A stretch of DNA of 64,000 nt, taken from NCBI RefSeq assembly GCF_025717005.1, contig NZ_JAOVZU010000004.1, positions 326,654-390,653 of the forward strand. Direction: 5' to 3'. This stretch comes from Actinotalea endophytica. GTDB taxonomy: Bacteria > Actinomycetota > Actinomycetes > Actinomycetales > Cellulomonadaceae. Position 1 is the first letter of the stretch; each line of letters begins with the position of its first letter. This document shows, piece by piece, positions 17,756 to 26,610 of the stretch. The notes below the pieces were generated by a model that made no database searches, had not been told where the DNA came from, and saw only the letters and a list, made by a program, of their open reading frames with translations. Both the position numbers and the translations under genes were made by a program.

Positions 17756-19810
17756 GTGCCGTTGGATCTGCCCGACCGCCGAGCCACCCGGCGCGACCTG
17801 CCCTGGCCGACCCGCGGGCTCGCCTACGGCGGGGACTACAACCCCGAGCAGTGGCCCGAGTCCGTGCAGCGCGAGGACGTCGCCCTGATGCGCGAGGCAG
17901 GCGTGAACCTGGTCACGCTCGGCGTGTTCTCGTGGGGACACCTCGAGGTCGCGGACGGCGAGTGGGAGCTCGGCTGGCTGGACCGCGTGCTCGACCGGTT
18001 GCACGAGAACGAGATCATGGTCGACCTCGCGACCCCGAGCGCCGCACCGCCGATCTGGCTGCACCGGGCGCACCCCGAGATCCTGCCGGTGTCGCGGACC
18101 GGCGTGCGGTACGCGCAGGGCGGCCGGCTCGGCTGGTGCCCGAGCAGCCCGGTGTTCCGCCGCTACGCGGTCCGGATGGCATCGGTGCTCGCGGCACGCT
18201 ACGGCGACCACCCGGCCGTGCGGATGTGGCACGTCGGCAACGAGTTCGGCGGTGGCAACCGGCACTGCTACTGCGACGTCTCGGCCGCCCACTTCCGTTC
18301 GTGGCTCACCGACCGCTACGGCGACGTCACCACGCTCAATGCGGCCTGGGGCACCGCGTTCTGGGGTCACCGGTACGGGTCGATCGACGAGGTGCTCCCC
18401 CCGCGGGACAGCGAGTCCGCCGCGAACCCGTCCCTCCTGCTGGACTTCGACAGGTTCTCCTCCGACGCCCTGCTCGCCGACTACCAGGCCGAGCGGGACG
18501 CGGTGCGCGAGCACGTCCGCGACCGGCCCGTGACCACGAACTTCATGGTGCAGGAGGGGCCCGGGGTCGTCGACCACGCAGCGTGGTCCGAGCATGTCGA
18601 CATCCGCGCCAACGACCACTACCTGATCGCCGACGACCCGCTGCCCGAGGAGGAGTGGGCGTTCGGCGCCGACCGGATGCGCGGTCTCGACCCGAGCCGG
18701 CCGTGGCTGCTCATGGAGCACTCGACGAGCGCCGTGAACTGGCAGCCGCGCAACCGCTCGAAGGCGCCCGGTGAGCTGATGCGCCACTCCCTGACGCACG
18801 TCGCCCGCGGGGCCGACGGCGCCCTGTTCTTCCAGTGGCGCCAGTCGGTGCAGGGCGCCGAGCAGTTCCACTCCGCGATGCTGCCGCACGCCGGCACGCG
18901 CACGAAGGTCTGGCAGGAGGTGGTCGAGCTCGGGCAGGCGATGCGCGCGCTCGGTGAGGTCGCCGGCTCCACGGTCGCACCCGCACCCGTCGCGTTGCTC
19001 TACGACGACGTCGCGGGGTGGGCCTGGCAGCGTGGCCAGAAGCCGCACCACGACCTGTCCGCCGCGCACGCGGCCCGCGACCTGCACCGGGCCCTGTGGC
19101 GCCGCGGGGTGACGTGCGACATCGTGCCTCCGCACGCCGACCTCAGCGGCCGTGCCGTGGTGCTCGTGCCCGCGCTGTACCTGACCGACGACGCGACGGC
19201 GGCGGCGGTCGCGTCGGCGGCGGCCTCGGGAGCCCGGGTCCTGGTCACGTATCTCTCGGGCACGGTCGACCCGGACGACCGCGTCCGCACCGGCGGGTAC
19301 GCCGGAGCGTTCGCCGCGCTGTGCGGCGTCTACGTCGAGGAGTTCTTCGTCCTGCAGCACCACGAGACGGTCGCCGTGCGCACGGCCGACGGCCACGCGG
19401 GAACCGCGCGCGACTGGACCGAGCGCGTGCACGCCGACGACGCCACGGTGCTCGGCACGTATGCCGAGGGGCACCTGGCGGGCCTCCCGGCGTGGACGCG
19501 CCGCGCGGTGGGCGCGGGTGCCGCGTGGTACCTGTCGGCCCGGCTGGCCGAGTCGACCCTGACCCGTGTCGTCGACGACGTGCTGGCCGACGCGGGGCTG
19601 ACCGCGCCGGCGCAGGCGGCCCCGGGGATCGAGGTCGTCCGCCGGGTCGGCGAGGGTCGCTCGTGGATGTTCCTGATCAACCACACCGACCGGGACGTGC
19701 CGGTCGCCGCGACCGGCCACGAGCTGCTCACCCGGCAGGACGTGGCCGGGTCGCTGACGATCCCGGCCGGCGCGGTCCGGGCCGTCCGGGAGGCGGACCG
19801 CGCCGGTTGA
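17756..19810 (+). CDS. GH42 beta-galactosidase
   Basis: 684 aa, normal for GH42. The catalytic TIM barrel has YGGDYNPEQWP at the N-terminus, acid/base Glu163 in WHVGNEFGG and nucleophile Glu321 in WLLMEHSTSA; a trimerisation domain follows (~400-600) and a small C-terminal beta domain. Two of the family's zinc cysteines remain (CYCD, 171-173). No signal peptide, so it acts in the cytoplasm on imported oligosaccharides, releasing beta-D-galactose or, in some members, alpha-L-arabinopyranose. The GTG start has AGGAG upstream. It is probably co-transcribed with the ROK gene. Confidence 0.92.
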   Translation: MPLDLPDRRATRRDLPWPTRGLAYGGDYNPEQWPESVQREDVALMREAGVNLVTLGVFSWGHLEVADGEWELGWLDRVLDRLHENEIMVDLATPSAAPPIWLHRAHPEILPVSRTGVRYAQGGRLGWCPSSPVFRRYAVRMASVLAARYGDHPAVRMWHVGNEFGGGNRHCYCDVSAAHFRSWLTDRYGDVTTLNAAWGTAFWGHRYGSIDEVLPPRDSESAANPSLLLDFDRFSSDALLADYQAERDAVREHVRDRPVTTNFMVQEGPGVVDHAAWSEHVDIRANDHYLIADDPLPEEEWAFGADRMRGLDPSRPWLLMEHSTSAVNWQPRNRSKAPGELMRHSLTHVARGADGALFFQWRQSVQGAEQFHSAMLPHAGTRTKVWQEVVELGQAMRALGEVAGSTVAPAPVALLYDDVAGWAWQRGQKPHHDLSAAHAARDLHRALWRRGVTCDIVPPHADLSGRAVVLVPALYLTDDATAAAVASAAASGARVLVTYLSGTVDPDDRVRTGGYAGAFAALCGVYVEEFFVLQHHETVAVRTADGHAGTARDWTERVHADDATVLGTYAEGHLAGLPAWTRRAVGAGAAWYLSARLAESTLTRVVDDVLADAGLTAPAQAAPGIEVVRRVGEGRSWMFLINHTDRDVPVAATGHELLTRQDVAGSLTIPAGAVRAVREADRAG

Positions 19811-19851
19811 GCCGGGTCAGACCGGGCGGTGTGCGAGCCGGTCCGCCACCC

Positions 19852-20838
19852 TCACGACAGGACGCCGCGCAACCACTCGACCTGGCGCTCCCAGTGGAAC
19901 CACTGGCCACCCTCGTGCCCGTTGTGCGGGTAGACCGCGATCTCGGCCGGCGGTCGGACAGCGGCCCGCTCACCCCACGCGTGGTAGGCCGCGAACACGG
20001 TCGACGGGAGCACCTTGCCGTCCATCAGGGCCACCGAGAACAGCGCCGGGACCTGGGCCCTGCGCCCGAGCGCAGCGGCGTCGAAGCCGCTCAGCGTCGC
20101 CAGGACGGCGTCGGCCCGGCCGCGGTGGACCGCGAGGTAGCTCGTGATCTCGGTGAACGGAGCTTCCGGGGTCATCTCGACCGATCGGCGGAAGTCGCAC
20201 AGGAAGGGCACGTCGGGCAGGCACGCGCGCACCGCCGGCCCGGTGAGCCCGGCCACCGCGATCGCGATGCCGCCGCCCTGGCTGCCCCCCGTCACGGCGA
20301 CGCGCTCCGCGTCGACGAAGGGGAGGTCGCGGACTGCGTCGACCAGGCGCACGCCGTCGGTGTACAGGCGCCGGAAGTAGTAGGTCTCGCGGCTCTCGAT
20401 GCCGCGGGTCATGAATCCGGGGAAGGACGGACCGGACCCGTGCGGGTCGGGGGTGTCGCCGCCGCCGCCCCATCCACTGCCCTGGCCGCGGTTGTCCATG
20501 AAGACGTGCACGAAGCCGGCCGCCGCCCAGAGCATGCGCTCGCCGGGCCGCCCGCGACCCCCGTTGTACCCGTTGTACTCGATCACGGTCGGCAGCGGTT
20601 CGTCGGTGCGTGGGCGGGTGACCCACGCCCGGACCGGCTCGCCCCCGAAGCCCGGGAAGGTGAGGTCGAGCACCTCGAGGGCCGTGATCGGGGTCGGCGC
20701 CGCCTCGAGGACGATGTCGCCCCCGGCGTCCCGGGCCTGCGCCAGCGTGCTCGCCCAGAAGTCGTCCAGGTCGGACGGCTCGGGCAGGTCGGGCCGGTAG
20801 CGGCGCAGCTCCTCGAGGGGCATGTCGGTCAACGGCAC
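19852..20838 (-). CDS. AXE1-family acetyl-esterase (acetylxylan esterase/cephalosporin-C deacetylase)
   Basis: 328 aa, the family's usual length (~320). Catalytic Ser186 in GGSQGGG, Asp273 in LMDGKVLPSTVFAAYHA, His308 in NGHEGG; the conserved DNRGQG lies at 115-120. There is no signal peptide, so it removes acetyl groups from imported oligosaccharides in the cytoplasm. I chose GTG 20838 (AGGGA just upstream); an ATG at 20874 is also in frame but falls in the operator. It is divergent from the ABC operon and converges on GH42. Confidence 0.88.
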   Translation of the reverse strand: MPLTDMPLEELRRYRPDLPEPSDLDDFWASTLAQARDAGGDIVLEAAPTPITALEVLDLTFPGFGGEPVRAWVTRPRTDEPLPTVIEYNGYNGGRGRPGERMLWAAAGFVHVFMDNRGQGSGWGGGGDTPDPHGSGPSFPGFMTRGIESRETYYFRRLYTDGVRLVDAVRDLPFVDAERVAVTGGSQGGGIAIAVAGLTGPAVRACLPDVPFLCDFRRSVEMTPEAPFTEITSYLAVHRGRADAVLATLSGFDAAALGRRAQVPALFSVALMDGKVLPSTVFAAYHAWGERAAVRPPAEIAVYPHNGHEGGQWFHWERQVEWLRGVLS

Positions 20839-20857
20839 GGCGATCCCTGCTTCCCTG

Positions 20858-20892
20858 TTGACAGTTTGTTGCATAGCGCTACAAACTCTACA
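20858..20892 (+). promoter_or_regulatory. Promoter with embedded ROK operator for the ABC-GH95 operon
   Basis: TTGACA (20858-20863) and TACAAA (20880-20885) are 16 bp apart. Between and over them lies a 25-bp palindrome (20863-20887) with perfect 7-bp arms AGTTTGT/ACAAACT and centre TGCATAGCGCT. The core TTTGTTGC-TAG-G matches the site before the ROK gene. Binding here would block the ABC operon and probably the divergent esterase. Confidence 0.65.
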
Positions 20893-20943
20893 AGGCTGCT
20901 GGCACTGGCCACTAGCGACACAGGCGTCGAAGGGACTGATCTC

Positions 20944-22281
20944 GTGGCAGCAAGGACCACCACCCCTCTGGGATGGCGACGGACAACGGCCGCGGTCGCC
21001 GCCGCGGCGAGCATCGCCGCACTCGCGGCCTGCGGCTCGACCGGCGACAACACCGCATCCGGCGAGTCCGGTGGTGCGGCCGACGCGGGCTCCGACCCCA
21101 CCACCGTCGAGTTCTGGGGCTGGGTTCCCGGCCTGGAGGACCTCGTCGCGCAGTGGAACGACGAGAACCCGGACATCCAGGTCAACTTCCACCGGATGAC
21201 CGGTGACGACGGCCAGAAGGTCGAGGCCGCGGTCGACGCGGGCGCCGGCCCCGACCTCGTCCAGCTCAGCACCCACTCGCTGCCCGACTACGTCATCCAG
21301 AAGCGCGTGCAGGACATCACCGAGTACGTCTCGGGCGACGAGGCGAACTACACCCCCGCGGCATGGGCCTCGGTCACGTTCGACGGCCACGTGTACGGCG
21401 TCCCGCAGGGCATCGGGCCCACCGGGATGATGTACCGGCAGGACATCCTCGACCAGTACGGCATCCCGGTCCCGACCACCTGGGACGAGTACCTGCAGGC
21501 GGCCCGCGACCTGCACGCGGCCAACCCCGACGTCTACATCGCGAACCTCTCCCCCGGTGAGATCGGCCAGTGGATGCAGGAGGTCCAGCAGGCCGAGGGC
21601 AGCTGGTACGGCATCGACGGAGACTCCTGGACGGTGGGCGTGAACGACGCGGCGAGCAAGCAGGTCGCCGAGCGCTGGCAGACGCTCCTCGACGAGGGGC
21701 TCGTCACGACCGAGCTGATGTGGACCCCGGAGTACTGGTCGCTGGTGAACGCCGGCACCATCGCGACGATCAGCTACGCGGCCTGGTTCCCGAACGCGCT
21801 GGTCGAGAACGCCGCCGACACCTCCGGACTGTGGCGGGTCGCCCCGATGCCCACACCGGCCGGGTCGGACAACCAGGGCGACTCGGGTGGCGCGGCGGTG
21901 GTCGTGCTGGCCGGCGCCGAGCAGCCCGCCGCGGCTGCGGCGTTCGCGTCCTGGCTGAACGGCTCCGACGAGACCCAGGAGGCGCTGATCGTGGACGGCG
22001 GTCTCTTCCCGTCGACGATCAACGGCCTGGCGAACCCCGCCCTGATGGAGGCGAGCGACTTCTTCGGTGGGCAGGTCATCAACGAGGTGTTCGCCGAGTC
22101 CGCCGCCAAGACCCCGGCCACGTGGGTGGACGGCCCGGACTACGGCACGGCCCAGACCGCGGTGCTCGACGAGTTCGCCAAGGTCGTCGCGGGTTCGGAG
22201 ACCTTCGTCGAGGCGCTGGACAACGCCCAGGCAGCGGTCGTGGCCGACCTCGAGGCGCGCGGCCTGTCCGTGAGCGAATGA
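20944..22281 (+). CDS. ABC sugar transporter, substrate-binding lipoprotein
   Basis: 445 aa, family 1 extracellular solute-binding protein. The N-terminus has a positively charged segment, a hydrophobic core and a lipobox LAAC, so it is exported and lipid-anchored. The mature part shows VEFWGW, PDLVQL, VYGVPQG and TWDEYLQAA, typical of oligosaccharide binders. The GTG start has GAAGGGA upstream. It overlaps the next gene by 4 bp (ATGA). Confidence 0.9.
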   Translation: MAARTTTPLGWRRTTAAVAAAASIAALAACGSTGDNTASGESGGAADAGSDPTTVEFWGWVPGLEDLVAQWNDENPDIQVNFHRMTGDDGQKVEAAVDAGAGPDLVQLSTHSLPDYVIQKRVQDITEYVSGDEANYTPAAWASVTFDGHVYGVPQGIGPTGMMYRQDILDQYGIPVPTTWDEYLQAARDLHAANPDVYIANLSPGEIGQWMQEVQQAEGSWYGIDGDSWTVGVNDAASKQVAERWQTLLDEGLVTTELMWTPEYWSLVNAGTIATISYAAWFPNALVENAADTSGLWRVAPMPTPAGSDNQGDSGGAAVVVLAGAEQPAAAAAFASWLNGSDETQEALIVDGGLFPSTINGLANPALMEASDFFGGQVINEVFAESAAKTPATWVDGPDYGTAQTAVLDEFAKVVAGSETFVEALDNAQAAVVADLEARGLSVSE

Positions 22282-23267
22282 GCACCATGCCGACGGGCCG
22301 GACGGTGCAGGCGTCGCGCGAGCGAGACCGACCTGCACCGTCCGACCAGGCCCCCGCCCTCCCCCGCCGCCGCCGGGTCGGCGGGGGAGGCGCCGCCCCC
22401 TACCTCTTCGTCCTGCCGTTCGTCGTGCTGTTCGTCGTCTTCATGGTCGCGCCGATCGTCATCGCGATCGTGAACAGCACGTTCTCGAGCCAGTCGTCCG
22501 GGCTCGGCTTCGGCGGCGCGAGCACGGTCTTCGTGGGGGTGCAGAACTACCTGCGGGCGTTCGGTGACCGCGACTTCCTGGCGAGCTTCGGCCGCGTGCT
22601 GCTGTACGGCGTGGTCCAGGTGCCGCTCATGATGGTCATCGCAGCCACCCTCGCGCTGCTGTTCGACTCGGCCCTGGTGCGCGCCAAGCGTGCCTTCCAG
22701 TTCGCGGTCTTCCTGCCGTACGCGGTCCCCGGCGTGATCGCCGCACTGCTGTGGGGCTTCTTCTACCAACCCTCGGTGAGCCCGCTCGTGCAGGGCCTGC
22801 AGTCGCTCGGCATCGATGCGGACCTGCTCGCGCCGGGGACGATCCTCTGGTCGGTCGCGAACGTCGGCATCTGGTCCTACGCGGGGATCAACATGATCAT
22901 CCTGTTCTCCGCACTGCAGGCCGTGCCGAGCGAGGTGTTCGAGGCCGCCCGGCTGGACGGCGCAGGCGACCTGCGGATCGCCCTGAGCATCAAGCTGCCG
23001 ATGATCGCCCCGGCGGTGCTCCTCACCACGCTGTCGACCGTGATCGGCACCCTGCAGCTGTTCAACGAGCCGCAGGTGCTGCAGTCCATCACCCCGAACA
23101 TCTCCAGCGACTGGACGCCCAACATGGCCGTGTACGCGGCGTCGACCCTGGGGCGGGACGCTCACCTCGGGTCGGCGATGGCCGTGATCCTCGGCGTCGT
23201 CACGCTCGCGGTGTCGCTGCTGCTGGTCCGCGCGACCAACGTCCGAGAAGGAGGGAACGGCCGATGA
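22278..23267 (+). CDS. ABC sugar transporter permease (MalF type)
   Basis: 329 aa, six predicted membrane segments after a ~45-residue cytoplasmic tail. The EAA loop EVFEAARLDGAGDLRIALSIKLP, the contact site for the ATPase, is near residue 220. Overlapping ATGA junctions with both neighbours show translational coupling. No ATP-binding subunit is encoded in the operon; a shared MsiK-type ATPase, usual in actinobacteria, is expected elsewhere. Confidence 0.92.
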   Translation: MSTMPTGRTVQASRERDRPAPSDQAPALPRRRRVGGGGAAPYLFVLPFVVLFVVFMVAPIVIAIVNSTFSSQSSGLGFGGASTVFVGVQNYLRAFGDRDFLASFGRVLLYGVVQVPLMMVIAATLALLFDSALVRAKRAFQFAVFLPYAVPGVIAALLWGFFYQPSVSPLVQGLQSLGIDADLLAPGTILWSVANVGIWSYAGINMIILFSALQAVPSEVFEAARLDGAGDLRIALSIKLPMIAPAVLLTTLSTVIGTLQLFNEPQVLQSITPNISSDWTPNMAVYAASTLGRDAHLGSAMAVILGVVTLAVSLLLVRATNVREGGNGR

Positions 23268-24184
23268 GCGTCGTGGACCAGGTGCGCGAGGCCTCGGCGC
23301 CGAGCAGCGGCACCCGCCGCCGCACCGTCGGCTCGGGCGTCGACCAGGTGAGCCTCGGCTGGACGATCGCCGCGACGGCCGGCGTGGTCGTCGCGTCGAT
23401 CTACTTCCTCGCCCCCGTGGTCTGGCTCGCGATCGCCAGCACGAAGTCGGGTTCGCAGCTGTTCACGACCCCCGGCTTCGCGCTGGCCGACTGGAACCTG
23501 TGGACCAACCTCGAGAACCTCTCCGCCTACGACGGCGGGATCTTCTGGCGATGGGCGATGAACTCGGTCATCTACTCGGTGGTCGGGTCGATCCTGACCA
23601 CCCTGGTGTGCGCGGTGACCGGGTACGCGCTCGCGGTCTACCGGTTCCGCGGCCGGAAGGTGCTCATCGCGGTGGTGCTCGCCAGCATGCTCGTGCCGAC
23701 CACCGTGCTGGCCCAGCCCACGTACGTGCTGCTGGTCAACCTCGGCCTGAACAACACGTACTGGGGCGTGCTGCTCCCGACCCTCACCTACCCGTTCGGG
23801 GTGCTGCTCGCCTGGATCTTCGCCCAGGACGCCGTGCCGCTCGAGCTCGTCGAGGCCGCCCGACTGGACGGCGCCGGCGAGGTGCGGATCTTCGCGACGC
23901 TCGGTCTGCGCCTGATGAGCAGCGGCCTGGTGACGATCCTGCTGTTCGCCTTCCTGGGCAGCTGGAACAACTACATGCTGCCGCTGCTGGTCCTCACCGA
24001 CGCCGAACTGATGCCGCTCACGGTGGGCCTCACCGGATGGAACCAGGCGTCGATCACGATCCCGTCCCTGCAGATCCTCACCGTGGTCGGGTCGCTCCTG
24101 TCGATCGTCCCGATCGCTATCGTCTTCCTCACCCTCCAGCGCTTCTGGAGGTCCGGCCTGACCGCAGGCGGCCTGCGCGGGTGA
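23264..24184 (+). CDS. ABC sugar transporter permease (MalG type)
   Basis: 306 aa, six membrane segments, with the EAA loop ELVEAARLDGAGEVRIFATLGLRLM near residue 200. GGAG lies upstream of the ATG, which overlaps the stop of the first permease. Forms the heterodimeric channel for the oligosaccharide importer. Confidence 0.92.
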   Translation: MSVVDQVREASAPSSGTRRRTVGSGVDQVSLGWTIAATAGVVVASIYFLAPVVWLAIASTKSGSQLFTTPGFALADWNLWTNLENLSAYDGGIFWRWAMNSVIYSVVGSILTTLVCAVTGYALAVYRFRGRKVLIAVVLASMLVPTTVLAQPTYVLLVNLGLNNTYWGVLLPTLTYPFGVLLAWIFAQDAVPLELVEAARLDGAGEVRIFATLGLRLMSSGLVTILLFAFLGSWNNYMLPLLVLTDAELMPLTVGLTGWNQASITIPSLQILTVVGSLLSIVPIAIVFLTLQRFWRSGLTAGGLRG

Positions 24185-24194
24185 GGGCGATCGG

Positions 24195-26546
24195 TTGAGC
24201 ACACTCGAGTACGACGGCGCCGCCGAGGAGTGGCTGCAGGCCCTTCCGCTGGGCAACGGCCGCCTCGGCGCGATGTGCTGGGGTGGCTCGCCGGCCCGCT
24301 TCGACCTCAACCACGAGGGCGTCTGGTCGGGGTCACCGCGCAGCGAGCGCCGTGGATCCGTGGTGAGCGCCGAACGAGCCCACGACCTGCTGGGCCGGGC
24401 GCGCCGGGCCGTCCTCGACCACCGACCGGCCGACGCGGTCGCGCCGCTCCAGGCCATGCAGTCCCGGTGGTCGCAGGCGTTCCTGCCGCTCGCCACGCTC
24501 TGGGTCGAGGACGACGGGCCGGACGTCGGCAGCCGGAGCCTCGACCTCGCGACCGGGCTGCACACCTGGGTGGCGAGCACGTCGCGGCACACGACCGCGG
24601 TACTCGACACAGCGGTGCTCGACACAGCGGTGCTCGACACAGCGGTGCTCGACACAGCAGCGTTCGACACAGCAGTGCTCGCCACCGGTGAGCACGATCA
24701 CGGCGTGCTGGACGGCGGCGTGCTCGTCCACCGGGTGTGGGGCCCGGCCCGCGCACCCCGGCTCCACCTGGTGAGCCCACTGGTCGAGCTCGCCCGCCAC
24801 GACGAGGCCGACGGCACGACGCTCGTGCTACGGGCGCCGAGCGACGTGGCCCCCGGCCACGAGCCGGAGGCGCCGGCCACGGAGCTCGGCGAGGACGCCG
24901 TCGTGGCCGCCGTCGTGGTGCGCCGGCGGCCGCTGCCCGACGGGTACGTCGTCGTGCTCGCGGCCGAGACCACGTTCGCCGGCCCGGGGCGCCCGCTCGG
25001 CTCCGCGGACGACGCGCGGCGACGCGCCGCCCGGCGCGCCGCGGCAGCCCTGCGCGCCGACCCCGACGACCTGCTCCGCGAGCACGCGTCCCGGCACGCC
25101 GACGCGCTCGGCCGCAGCGGGATCGAGATCGGCCCACCGGTCGAGGGCACCGTCCCGGCACGCCTCGACCGCGCCCGGTCGGACGGACGCGGCGTGCCGA
25201 CCGCCGACCCCGGTCTGGTCGCACTCCTCGTCCAGCACGCGCGCTACCTGCTGTGGTCCTCGTCGAGGGACTGCCTGCTCCCCGCGACCCTCCAGGGCCT
25301 GTGGAACGACGACCTCAGACCGCCGTGGAGCTCGGCGTACACGCTGAACATCAACCTCGAGATGGCGTACTGGCCCGCCGAGGTGCTCGGGCTGCCGACG
25401 ACTCTCGCGCCGCTCGTCGAGCTGGTCCGCGCCCTCGCGGAGCACGGCCGCGACACCGCCCGGCGGCTCTACGACGCGCCCGGCTGGGTGGCGCACCACA
25501 ACTCCGACGCGTGGGCGATGACCACGCCGGTCGGTGCCGGTCACGGTGATCCGAGCTGGGCGTTCTGGCCGTTCGGTGGCGTGTGGCTGCTGCGCGCGCT
25601 CGTGGAGCACGTGCGCTTCGGGTCGGCCGACGAGGACTTCGTCCCGACCGTCCTGTGGCCGTTGCTGAGCGGTGCGGCGGAGTTCGTGCTCGCCTGGCTC
25701 GTGCCGCTGCCCGACGGAACCCTCGGCACCGTCCCGTCGACGTCGCCGGAGAACACCTACCGCGCGCCCGACGGCTCGGAGCAGTCCCTCACGGTGTCCT
25801 CCGCGCTCGATCTCGCCCTGACCAGGGACGTCCTCGGCTGGGTGGTCGAGCTCGGCGCCGACGACCCGATCACGGAACGAGCGCGCGCAGCGCTCACCCG
25901 GCTCCCGGCCCCGGGTCCGACCTCGGACGGTCGGATCCGCGAATGGCTCGAGGACGTCACCGAGGCCGACCCGCACCATCGCCACGTGAGCCACCTCTAC
26001 CCGCTCTACCCCGGCGACACCGAGGTCGACGAGGACGCCGCGACGCGCACGCTCGAGGCACGCGGTGACGACTCGACCGGCTGGTCGCTCGCCTGGAAGA
26101 TCGCGCTGTGGGCACGGCTGCACCGTCCGGACCGGGTCGATGCCCTGCTCGATCTCGTCTTCCGCGACGCGACGGCACTCGCGGGGCAGCACGCCGGCGG
26201 CCTGTACCCGAACCTCTTCGCGGCACACCCCCCGTTCCAGGTCGACGGCAACCTCGGGGTGGCCGCAGCGCTCGCGGAGTGCCTCGTGCAGAGCCACCGG
26301 GGTGAGATCGAGCTGTTGCCGGCGCTGCCGACGGCCCTGCGGGAGCGCGGGCGTGCCTGGGGCCTCGTGGCCCGACCGGGCATCGAGGTGGACCTCGAGT
26401 GGGTCGACGGCAGGCCCGCCTCGGTGTCCTTGCGGCCACGCCCCGGCGTCACCGGGCCGGTCAGGGTCCGGTTCGGCGGGACGACGGTCGTCGTGCGGCC
26501 CGACGCCGAGCTCCGGGGCCCAGGCCTGACCGTGACGGGACGCTGA
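24195..26546 (+). CDS. GH95 alpha-L-fucosidase/alpha-L-galactosidase
   Basis: 783 aa. N-terminal beta domain (EEWLQALPLGNGRLGAMCWGG), then an (alpha/alpha)6 barrel. Catalytic-site landmarks: YTLNINLEMAYWPAE with Asn385 and Asn387 (they activate water in the inverting mechanism), and FQVDGNLG with Asp684. HRHVSHLYPLYPG is also typical. It has no signal peptide and would work in the cytoplasm on terminal alpha-1,2-L-Fuc or L-Gal. The start is TTG with GAGGG 7 nt upstream, 10 bp after the permease gene. A 15-bp tandem repeat is translated in the N-terminal domain. Confidence 0.9.
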   Translation: MSTLEYDGAAEEWLQALPLGNGRLGAMCWGGSPARFDLNHEGVWSGSPRSERRGSVVSAERAHDLLGRARRAVLDHRPADAVAPLQAMQSRWSQAFLPLATLWVEDDGPDVGSRSLDLATGLHTWVASTSRHTTAVLDTAVLDTAVLDTAVLDTAAFDTAVLATGEHDHGVLDGGVLVHRVWGPARAPRLHLVSPLVELARHDEADGTTLVLRAPSDVAPGHEPEAPATELGEDAVVAAVVVRRRPLPDGYVVVLAAETTFAGPGRPLGSADDARRRAARRAAAALRADPDDLLREHASRHADALGRSGIEIGPPVEGTVPARLDRARSDGRGVPTADPGLVALLVQHARYLLWSSSRDCLLPATLQGLWNDDLRPPWSSAYTLNINLEMAYWPAEVLGLPTTLAPLVELVRALAEHGRDTARRLYDAPGWVAHHNSDAWAMTTPVGAGHGDPSWAFWPFGGVWLLRALVEHVRFGSADEDFVPTVLWPLLSGAAEFVLAWLVPLPDGTLGTVPSTSPENTYRAPDGSEQSLTVSSALDLALTRDVLGWVVELGADDPITERARAALTRLPAPGPTSDGRIREWLEDVTEADPHHRHVSHLYPLYPGDTEVDEDAATRTLEARGDDSTGWSLAWKIALWARLHRPDRVDALLDLVFRDATALAGQHAGGLYPNLFAAHPPFQVDGNLGVAAALAECLVQSHRGEIELLPALPTALRERGRAWGLVARPGIEVDLEWVDGRPASVSLRPRPGVTGPVRVRFGGTTVVVRPDAELRGPGLTVTGR
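24600..24680 (+). repeat. 15-bp in-frame tandem repeat inside GH95
   Basis: Five units of GTGCTCGACACAGCG (first unit GTACTC..., later ones drifting) plus a partial sixth encode repeated AVLDT pentapeptides at about residues 136-162. The unit is a multiple of three, so copy changes keep the frame. Confidence 0.85.
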
Positions 26547-26610
26547 TCCCGGCTCCGGGTTCGGCGGCGCCGTCGTGCCACGCGCAGCACCTCGCGGGTC
26601 GGGCTCGAGG

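Noticed and set aside
15312..22338. Very long open frames antisense to or reading through the ROK, GH42 and ABC genes
   Set aside because: No family features; the opposite or other frame encodes clear enzymes with catalytic residues.
24600..24680. CRISPR-like repeat array
   Set aside because: Units are contiguous with no spacers, are 15 bp and stay in the reading frame of GH95.
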